In this document: piece after piece, positions 56,866 to 64,000 of the stretch
Numbering within the stretch: position 1 is the first letter of the stretch
Layout: each line of letters begins with the position of its first letter
Assembly: GCA_036362985.1 (NCBI GenBank)
Contig: JAYGXS010000003.1
Location: forward strand, 48,441,372 to 48,505,371
Length of the DNA: 64,000 nt
Direction: 5' to 3'
Source: Ligula intestinalis
Taxonomy: Eukaryota > Platyhelminthes > Cestoda > Diphyllobothriidea > Diphyllobothriidae
Translations under genes and position numbers: made by a program
The notes under the pieces: generated by a model
What the model was told of the DNA's origin: nothing
Seen by the model: the letters and a program-made list of their open reading frames with translations, nothing else
Database searches by the model: none

Positions 56866-57362
56866 TGTAGTGGGCGTTAGCGCCACTAATGAAACCCGTG
56901 GTCGTTGACTCACCGCGCCCCACTGCTGTTGACGGCGTGCCTCGGGCCAGGCAACCTGTCGCGCGACCTTCACTGGTAGCGAACGCATGCACACACCGTG
57001 TCTCCCCATTCTGGCCTCAAACCACAGTGGCGTGACTTCAGTCCGTCTGGACAGACCTCAAGGCCAGACGCACTGACGCGCGGCCTTCTAACGCGCCCAC
57101 GCCCCCGCGCGGTTCAACCAATGACCTTCAAATTTGCAGCCAACGGTGGCCGCTCGAATGTCTGCTCCCAGGCACCACTCAGGACTTAGCTCGCCTGGCG
57201 GCTAGACATGCACTCCGGCAAGCAAGACTTCTCCTAACTTATATGTACACAGTTAATTGTTCCGACTACTGTGGCCTTCCCAAGAGTTCTCTCTGCCAGG
57301 AACCTGGCCTGGAAGATCGCAGCCATTTGGGTTAAACCAGAATAGCCTTAAATCCTTCGATA
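56866..57362 (+). mobile_element. Solo LTR-A, long subfamily
   Basis: TGTAGTGGGCGTTAGC...CCTTCGATA, 497 bp. Flanks GACT/AACT differ by one base. Contains GGCCTGGAAGATCGCAGCC. Confidence 0.75.
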
Positions 57363-57634
57363 AACTCCTTCAATACGGGAATGGTGGTGATGGAGGTTTT
57401 ATGGGTGGGACGCTTCCGGAGTTGTCCGCAGTCGCGGAGGCATCTTGTCACGCAACTGCAGAATCGACTACGAGGTTGCTCAACGGCTCTCTAAAAATAG
57501 TCAAACCTTCGACTGGCTGCAAGTCTCCAGATAGAATCGCCTCGGTCTTTACCAAACTGCAAATGTACAGGGCCATCGATCTGATGACACTCCTGTATGG
57601 AGCAGAGACCTGGACTGGACCTGAAAACCGGATC
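57363..57634 (+). pseudogene. Non-LTR retrotransposon (LINE) RT C-terminal fragment
   Basis: The frame reads LLNGSLKIVKPSTGCKSPDR then FTKLQMYRAIDLMTLLYGAE then TWT. The K-(K/Q)MY-A---TLLYGAETWT string is typical of the C-terminal end of LINE reverse transcriptases (RTE/Jockey/CR1 groups). The catalytic core is missing. Confidence 0.65.
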
Positions 57635-57730
57635 TGTAGTGACCGAGATCTGTGCGCAGCGATCGCCCCTCACGGCTGTTAACACGTGCGCATGCATCAA
57701 TGTCTACAGCGCAGTCAGCCTTGTAAAGGT
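57635..57730 (+). mobile_element. LTR-A 5'-end fragment
   Basis: TGTAGTGACCGAGATCTGTG and TCACGGCTGTTAACACGTGC match the outer end of LTR-A; the rest is missing. Confidence 0.55.
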
Positions 57731-57763
57731 TCTTGTATGGTGGCCAATTTGTGGAAAGGGGGT

Positions 57764-58137
57764 TATCGCAGGGGATCAAGTAAGTTAAACGCTAGTGACA
57801 GCGATCTTCAGATCATGGTTACTTAGTAGAGGAGAAGTCAGCGGAGGCCAGAATAGAAGGAATAGTTTATTGTGTACACAAAGGAACGAAGAATAATAAG
57901 GAAGAAGACTGACTACGGAGAGCGCAACCTTCCCCAGGATAGGCGTGATCCGAAATGCGGCATAGTTGCAAGAAATCCCCGCGGCCCCGAGAGCAAACGT
58001 TCACGCGTGCAGGCTTGCTTTTCGTCGCCGGACCAGAAGGCATCTATGCGGCAACTGCGATTGGCTGTTCCCAGAGGTCGACCTGAACGGTTGCGGGGCT
58101 TCAGGAAAGTTCACTTCGACACGAGCTAGTCACAACA
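57764..58137 (-). mobile_element. Solo LTR-A
   Basis: TATCGCAGGGGATCAAG...GAGCTAGTCACAACA, 374 bp, flanks GGGT/GAGT. Closest relative is 22439-22811 (shared GCATCTATGCGGCAACTGCG region). Confidence 0.8.
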
Positions 58138-58144
58138 GAGTCAG

Positions 58145-58290
58145 GTTGCAATGGCTCCTTCTTAATGTGGCCTCTGGGACACAGCGACTTCGTGGGATCC
58201 GAGTCCGTTATGGCGGCATGCTTAGGGGCGGCTCTGGCAACGCCAGCTACCTGCGCCCTCCCCTGCCTCTGATCTGCTTGACTGGGTATG
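58145..58290 (-). repeat. Repeat B fragment
   Basis: CTCCTTCTTAATGTGGCCTCTGG and GGGATCCGAG, the reverse of repeat B. Directly abuts the LTR-A copy. Confidence 0.5.
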
Positions 58291-59060
58291 ACAAGGAAAG
58301 GGAAGATGGGGGTTAACTTAAGCCCGCGCTTCCGCGTTGGTTTCTTTCAAGACAGGCTAAGTTCAGTCAACAATTTTTTTCCACTTGATAATCTGCACTA
58401 AGAGCAATGCCCGTTCGACCGACAGGTACTTGTCTTAAACGCAAAAAGCGCGTCGTTTACAATCTGTATCCATCCAACTGCATGCTCGATCATATTACCT
58501 GAAAGGCACTTTCTAAAGTATCCTGGTATATGCATGCAGAGAAAATTTAAACTGTCATTGCTCTAGGAATGCTGATCTATGAAAAGGGCATTTTTAGCTC
58601 GCTATCAAGACCTTTTGTGGCCAATATTTGTGGCACCTGTGTTTGTCCTCACTTAGCGTATGTTTACAGGGGTGGAGGCCGTGGTTCGAAAACGCCACTA
58701 ATAAACCTTCGATAACAAAGCTTTTCTTTGCAGCACTGAAAGGGCTATCGTGGAGGTAGGGGTTGTATTCAAATTGTTGGCCTCAATTCGTGGTAGATAG
58801 TTGAGAGAATGCCATAACAAAAGATCCAGTGTTCCAAAAAGGCGTGAACCTCCGTATCTGCAGGTATATTTGGAATGGACCACCACGTAAACAGGTCAGT
58901 TGCGGTAAATAAATAGTTACGACTACGGGATTTCGGCAAAGGACCTAGCAGATCAATGTGCCCATGTGCCAAGCGTGCGTCGGGTGCAAGAAGGGCGTCA
59001 AGTCTGACTTTGTTATGCCGTCCGATATTGGCCTTCTGACAGGCTAAAAATTAACGGGCC
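58291..59060 (-). pseudogene. Possible retroelement integrase-like fragment
   Basis: On the minus strand 58769-58972 reads MAHGHIDLLGPLPKSRSRNY then LFTATDLFTWW, and the overlapping frame 58698-58886 continues RYGGSRLFGTLDLLLWHSLN. HIDLLGPLP-S----YLFT--D-FTRW is the start of the DDE integrase core of gypsy-type pol. A frame break separates the pieces. No other pol domain was found. Confidence 0.7.
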
Positions 59061-59423
59061 TGTAGTGGCTAGCTCAACACGAAGTGCACTTGTGAACGCC
59101 TTTCGTGACTAGCTCAAGTCAAAGTGCACTTTCGGAAGGCTTGCTGCCTCCGGCCTCTGTAACAGCAAACCCAGGCCGACCCACACAGGACCTCATGTGA
59201 CGACTGCCGAACAGACCTCCCTTCAGACGCCGTCCGCTGGCTTGCGGTTATGCGGGCGTCTGATAGTCAATTTCCTACTGCCTATCCTCCCATTTATCTT
59301 GTAAAGAACATACTCTTCCTACTATTCTGGCCTCTCCAAGGCTTCGCTCTTCACCCAAGGAACTTGGCCGCAAAGATCGCAGCCGTTAGGGTTAAACTTT
59401 AGCAGCCTTAACGCTCCTCGGTA
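59061..59423 (+). mobile_element. Solo LTR-A with duplicated outer end
   Basis: TGTAGTGGCTAGCTCAAC...CTCGGTA. The first 80 bases hold the same ~40-bp tandem as 33950-34013. It lies directly next to the integrase fragment, which runs on the opposite strand. Confidence 0.75.
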
Positions 59424-60005
59424 AATGGTAACTTCCCGACATGTACCTTCGATACTGGTGACTTCCCGAGGTGTCCAACACGTCGAATGGGTCCACTGTC
59501 GGATACCGGCGTTCAGGTTGGGCCAGACGAAACGCTCCCTGAGGAGGCACCGAATAGCGAGGACATTAGGATGTGCAACACTGTGCAATGCCTCATCTTG
59601 CTTGGTACTACAGGTCAAAAGGCACCGCACGATACGTCATACAATATTGTACCGGCGGTGGTGGGCATTGCAATGATCTCGATTTGAAGCCTAGTAGGTC
59701 GAAGGTGTTGAGTATGATTCGGCTGGTTATCCAGTTCTGCCATGCGCTCCAATTCCATGGAAGGGCGAACGACTGCATTAATTCCATGTCGGGGAAGACA
59801 GTCAGCGACTTGCTTATGAAGGCCTTAAAGATTTCGAATTTGTGTGGCGTACTGAGAAATAAAATCGAAATGGCGGGCAGCTCAGGGTAAATATCTGTCA
59901 GAGAAAGTGGAGGGAGCATGAGTAAGAGGTTTGTGGTCAGTATAAATACGAAATTTTCTGCCTTAAACATACTTACATTATATGAAGCATTTGTTCCCCG
60001 GGACA
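59424..60005. other. Flank of the Penelope element, not assigned
   Basis: Open frame 59573-59890 (+) ends LKISNLCGVLRNKIEMAGSS; no domain recognised. It may be the 5' part of the inverted Penelope copy. Confidence 0.35.
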
Positions 60006-60295
60006 ATTTTACAACACGCATATACGGCAGGATTTATTGGCGTCAATAAATTTTGTGACAGCTTATCAGCTGCATCTTGTCGCTGCATTAGGATGATAGC
60101 GAAAAGAACATGCAACCGTTTGAAATTTCGCAGAATGGATGACATAAGAGCAAGGGTCATAGTTCGGCTTAAGTATCGATCAGGTAAAAGACACTGCACT
60201 AATCAACGTATAGAAAGGAAGGGGTGGTGTTGGGGATTTAGGGAAAGTAAAAGAAAATTATTTGGGGGATTAAAACTAACTAACCAATTACCAGG
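60006..60295 (+). mobile_element. Inverted partial copy of the Penelope 5' region
   Basis: 60006-60260 is the reverse complement (with scattered changes) of 62110-62365: ATTTATTGGCGTCAATAAAT, CAGCTGCATCTTGTCGCTGC, GATCAGGTAAA-GACACT. It meets the minus-strand element tail-to-tail at a palindrome, CCAATTACCAGGGTAATTGG (about 60283-60302). Confidence 0.75.
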
Positions 60296-60900
60296 GTAAT
60301 TGGAGGTTGACCACGTGGTCAAGCTGCTTGCAAAGGTCAGGTTTCTCTCGTCGTATGTAAGCAGCTTCCAAGTAGCGCAAAGTTCGAATTGTTCGGGCCC
60401 GAACAAGTACTCGAAATGCTCTTTGACGTCGGCAGAATGACCGCTGTCTAATAGATATTTAGTAAAAGAGGGCCATGGTACTCTGTCTTCTTGCTGGAAA
60501 AGCCGGTTGGGCAAGTTCTCAGCGGCCCTGGCCACCAGTTGCCTCTGCATGCGCCTAATTTACTTGCATCCGCAAGTACGTGTGAATTCGTACACACAAT
60601 TTGAGGTAGCGTGCAATGGCAAGACATCCTTTGCCCGTTTTACTTGAATGCTTTTGGTCGGACTTAAGAAGACCAGTTCTGCTGCGTTGTAGGTCCTTTC
60701 TACAGTACGGTGCAACCGTCGCTTGATAGTTTTTGAAAAGTCATCACCCTTAAAGGGTAAGGATATAATGACGGACTTTTTTGGAACAGAATATTCCATG
60801 AATTTTGGCCCTAGAGAATTGCTGTACTTCTGGAATAAGCGTGCAGCATAGCCACAGTTAAGTAGGGCTCTTTTAATGTGGGATAGCTCTGCAGGCAGGG
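60296..60900 (-). pseudogene. Penelope-like element: linker and GIY-YIG, downstream of LTR insertion
   Basis: The minus strand reads LSHIKRALLNCGYAARLFQK, then MEYSVPKKSVIISLPFKGDD, LHRTVERTYNAAEL, CVYEFTRTCGCK-stop-IRRMQRQL, RLFQQEDRV and KYLLDSGHSAD. The GIY-YIG core has a TAA (about 60560) exactly where the Tyr of YIG is expected, and YIGR became stop-IRR. Nonsense-inactivated. Confidence 0.8.
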
Positions 60901-60901
60901 T

Positions 60902-61327
60902 TATCGCGGGGGGTTAAGCGATTCTAACCGTGCAACTGCGATCTTCAGACCATGGTTACTTAGTGCTGAGGAGCGACGTCTTTAAAGGCCAGAGTAGATG
61001 GAAGAGTTTATTATGTACACAACGGAAGAGGAGAATAGATTGACTTGGGAGAGATACGTCCGATCAGTAGGTTGACCGGGCCCAAGTGAGGTCTTAGAGT
61101 AGTCGGGCCAGAGGACAGATAGAGGGAGATCTTTCATTGGGTAGGTCGGCCTGGAGATTTTGGGCAGAGAGGCAGCTTGCGTCGGGCACGCGTGCAAGCT
61201 CCTCATTCGTCGCCTCATAGATGCGAGAACTATGATTGGCTGATCGAGAGGTCGAGAAAGCACATCGGTGAGCGTTTGGGAAAGTGCACTTCGACGCGAG
61301 CTAGTCAGACAGGCACGACCCGCTACA
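60902..61327 (-). mobile_element. LTR-A inserted in the Penelope ORF, TSD GGGT
   Basis: TATCGCGGGGGGTTAAG...GACCCGCTACA, 426 bp, exact GGGT flanks (60898-60901, 61328-61331). Removing it and one GGGT rejoins the Penelope frame across SETL / PAELS. Confidence 0.92.
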
Positions 61328-62200
61328 GGGTCTCACTATAGCAAATTTTCCTTGCTCGTTGAAAGAAAGTATGCACCAGATTTCGCGTCCACTGAATTGG
61401 CGCAAAACTCATGAAATGTAGATGCTGCCCTTTCCGTGTATTTTTGTGGAAAACCGAGCACGTTATTGAACCATTATCCTCTCTTAACATGAGGACGTCT
61501 AGGAAGAATAGCTGCTCCTTTTCCATTGTGTATTTCATTTTTGGGTGTAGGGCATTCATAAAATTGAGGAGGTCGTCGGCGTCTCCCTTAGAATCCACAA
61601 GCGTGAATTTATCGTCCACATATCGTCGATATAATTCTGTCTTATCAAGTCTTGATGACGCCTTCTCTTCAAGATGACCCATAAAGACATCTGCAAATGT
61701 GGGCCCTATAGGACTTCCCATTGCGACTCCGTCCAATTTTCTGTAAAGTTGTCCATTAAATAGAAATTGAACATTTTTAGTACAGAGTACTAACAATTGG
61801 GGCAGTATTTCAGGCGGCAGACGGGTTTCATGCGCATGGGCACAAATAATATATATTGTCTCGTCTAGTGGTACATTTGTAAATAAGGATTCGATGTCTA
61901 ATGACACCATAAATTTATCAGTGACATTTTGGCGCTTGATGTTCGCGATAAAATGAAAATTGTCCTTTGTAGTGTACGTGGAGAACCATTTTCGAATGGG
62001 TTTATTTTTTCTACAAGCCATTGTGCTAATTTGTGTTGAGGATAATTAAACATTGAGAGAATTGGCCGCAGAGGTATGTCCCTATTGTGTGTTTTGGGAA
62101 CTCCAGACAGAGCAGCCATGTGTTCTTTCGCTCGATCCCCAACCCCCCTTCCTTCCCATACGTTGATAAGTGTAGTGTCCTTTACCTGATCAATATTCAA
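61328..62200 (-). pseudogene. Penelope-like element reverse transcriptase
   Basis: The minus-strand frame from 62200 reads GVPKTHNRDIPLRPILSMFN and HKLAQWLVEKINP, then shifts frame near 62010-62025 (an A-run in AGAAAAAATAAAC) and continues KPIRKWFSTY, FMVSLDIESLFTNVPLDETI, GVAMGSPIGPTFADVFMGHL, ELYRRYVDDKF and FFLDVLMLREDN. LDIESLFTNVP is the first catalytic Asp motif, MGSPIGP motif B, and YRRYVDD the catalytic Asp pair. All RT motifs survive, but the N-terminus is missing, one frameshift is present, and an LTR separates it from the GIY-YIG part. Confidence 0.88.
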
Positions 62201-62365
62201 GCCGAACTATGACCCTTGCTCTTATGTCATCCATTCTGCGAAATTTCAAACGGTTGCATGTTCTTTTCGTTATCATCCTCATGCAGCGACAAGATGCAGC
62301 TGATAAGCTGTCACAAAATTTATTGACGCCAATAAATCCTGTCGTATATGCGTGTTTTAAATACT
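62201..62365 (-). mobile_element. 5' region of the minus-strand Penelope element
   Basis: Continuation upstream of the RT frame; inverted duplicate of 60006-60178. The frame is interrupted, so the element is probably 5' truncated near 62365. Confidence 0.6.
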
Positions 62366-63866
62366 TACATAAATATTTAATGGTTTAATAAAATGGCAAG
62401 GAGTTCTCCATCAAAGGAGCTATAACGAATTTGCGAGGGGGTGTCAACTTGGCTGAGTAGAAAGCCAAAGGTTAGGTGCCCATGGATGTCTGTTGCTGAA
62501 GGGCTGCACCTATGACGCAGACAGGAGGAGTACGTTCGTACTTGAAGCACGCACTGTTCTTATCATAAAAAGCAGAAGAGTCCATGTGCACGTACTATAA
62601 ACGTACCATAGTCGCAAAATATTTGAGTCCAGAAAATATACAGTATGCACTAAAAATCGTGTAACTTTCAGGACGGAATTTGACTTGGTACATAAGCATA
62701 TATTTGGTCACATTATTTTCAGTCATTGAGTGGATTTAATTCTGCGAAAGCCTTTAAGTTAGGAAAGGCACCATTTTGGTGAAGTTTATTAAGAGAAATA
62801 GACGCTAATTTTAGTTTAGTGGTTAGCAAGTTTATATCAAAGAAATTTCCTATGCTATAAAGTAAGACAGAACCAAACTTCTTATGAAAATGCATTGTGC
62901 TATGGAGAAACTCCCAAATAAGTTTTAAAAAAATGGAAAAAAGTATCTTTTTCAGAACTGGAAAATTTTGTCCGAAATTGGTCAGATGCAAGTGAAGCCA
63001 AGTTTAAGTAATTGCTTTTATTTTTAGAAACAAAGCATGATTTTTGTTTTGAAAATTATTTTTAGCTAACCTGTGAAGTTTTTTTGCACAAAATTCAATC
63101 ACAAAATGTTTTCTTCGCATTTGTTTTACCGCACCGCTCTACTTGGCGAATAAGCCAAGCTTCCGCATATGATACCGTGAAAGTAATACCAAGCGGGCCT
63201 TATTAAATGTAGGTCATGTAGAAATATGCTTTTTCGTAAACTATAAGTTTCGCACATGTCTTATTTAGAAACGGAACAGACAGGGGAATAATTATTTCAA
63301 AAAAATGGTCATATATATGGCCACTCTTTGTTGCATTCTGAAGCTTATAATAGATCCTAGATGTTATCCACTATGGCGGAAAATAATCCATTATTAAGCG
63401 AAAAATAAGTTCTTTCATCTGCAGTCAAATTAGATCGTTTATCTTCAGGTTAATTTAAAAAGTTGCCAAATGTCTTCAGTTTCATTGTGACATTACCTAG
63501 GAAAAGTTTACATTCACAGAAATTCGTCAGCTGAATATCCTATTAAAGCACTTTTTAAAGAGGTAACCTATTATATAAAGTTTTTTAATAATCGTAGGAA
63601 TAAAAATATCCGAGTTATCTTGCAGGCGTTCTGTATGCTTGGTAATGTAGTTTGCTGTTTTGAGGCATTTCAAACTATGATCCACATAGCCATTTTCATA
63701 AAAACTAATATCCAAAAACTCATTTTTTTGGAAAATACTCTTTATGTATGTTCAAATATAATTTGGTCCATGAACCCACCCCCTCTTCTTCTTCCTTACA
63801 TATGTATTTGTGGCATAAACAGTGTAAGGTTAACTTAACATGTAGCAGAACCCTTCTGCTACTCAT
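62366..63866. other. AT-rich anonymous region
   Basis: About 1.5 kb of AT-rich DNA with short open frames (62719-62991 -, 63527-63715 -, 63620-63838 +). No domain recognised. Confidence 0.4.
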
Positions 63867-63908
63867 GTCTCTGATGACGAATCCGCGACGGATATCAAAA
63901 CGTCAGAC
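63867..63908 (+). ncRNA. Hammerhead-like ribozyme motif (best copy)
   Basis: GTCT-CTGATGA (63871-63877), stem II around ATCC/GGAT, AAAA at 63897-63900 where GAAA is expected, CGTC, then AGAC pairing with the leading GTCT. It is followed by ATTGTCCCAGCGATCGAG and TCTTCTTCTTCTT, as at the other two copies. Probably the pLTR of another Penelope-like element running off the window; an ATGGAAGCG lies at 63990. Confidence 0.55.
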
Positions 63909-64000
63909 GAATAAACATATTGTCCCAGCGATCGAGTCTTCTTCTTCTTAACTCAAGACCACCAGACTCAACTACCACAAAACACTGACGATGGAAGCGA

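Noticed and set aside
22439..61327. The regularly recurring ~400-bp units as a CRISPR-like array or satellite
   Set aside because: Copies are in both orientations, irregularly spaced, and have private 4-bp target duplications, so they are dispersed LTRs.

Overview
The window looks like animal nuclear DNA, most probably from a flatworm (Platyhelminthes; a tapeworm is my best guess). The reasons are a spliced metazoan-type gene with kilobase introns, an intronless H2A-like histone ORF, Penelope-like elements with GIY-YIG domains, and a very abundant Ty3/gypsy-type LTR family. One internal region of that family starts with a tRNA-Trp-like primer site, as in the CsRn1 clade of trematodes. The taxon is an inference. 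There is one 10-N assembly gap (21389-21398).

1-17.4 kb: the 3' half of a long-chain acyl-CoA synthetase gene (ACSL/FACS) on the + strand. I reconstructed seven exons, including two short ones (1317-1385 and the terminal 17278-17421). Every junction is phase-consistent, and together they give about 423 C-terminal residues. The N-terminal half, with the first AMP-binding P-loop, lies upstream of the window. The introns carry small palindromic elements, a tRNA-derived SINE, an internally deleted mariner-type element that keeps a transposase C-terminus, a solo LTR, and a Penelope remnant bounded by inverted termini.

17.4-38 kb and 38.7-61 kb: accessory, gene-poor DNA. It is dominated by about thirty copies of a roughly 330-500 bp LTR ('LTR-A', TGTAG...CGATA). 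Eight copies have exact 4-bp target-site duplications. Two further LTR families (LTR-E, LTR-K), two tRNA-derived SINE families (G and H), several unclassified repeats (B, D, F, J), a LINE scrap and Penelope pieces are nested among them. One short LTR element (47.8-49.3 kb) keeps both LTRs, a primer site and a gag remnant.

38.1 kb: an intronless 188-codon ORF encoding a divergent histone H2A with an intact fold and an unusual C-terminal extension. It is the only other convincing protein gene.

51.6-52.6 kb and 60.0-64.0 kb: Penelope-like retroelements of at least two families. One is a decayed GIY-YIG segment followed by a hammerhead-like motif. The other is an RT plus GIY-YIG element split by an LTR-A insertion and bordered by an inverted copy of its own 5' region. 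Related hammerhead-like motifs lie at 19.37 kb and 63.87 kb. The window is best read as one housekeeping lipid gene and one histone-like gene in a nested retroelement landscape.
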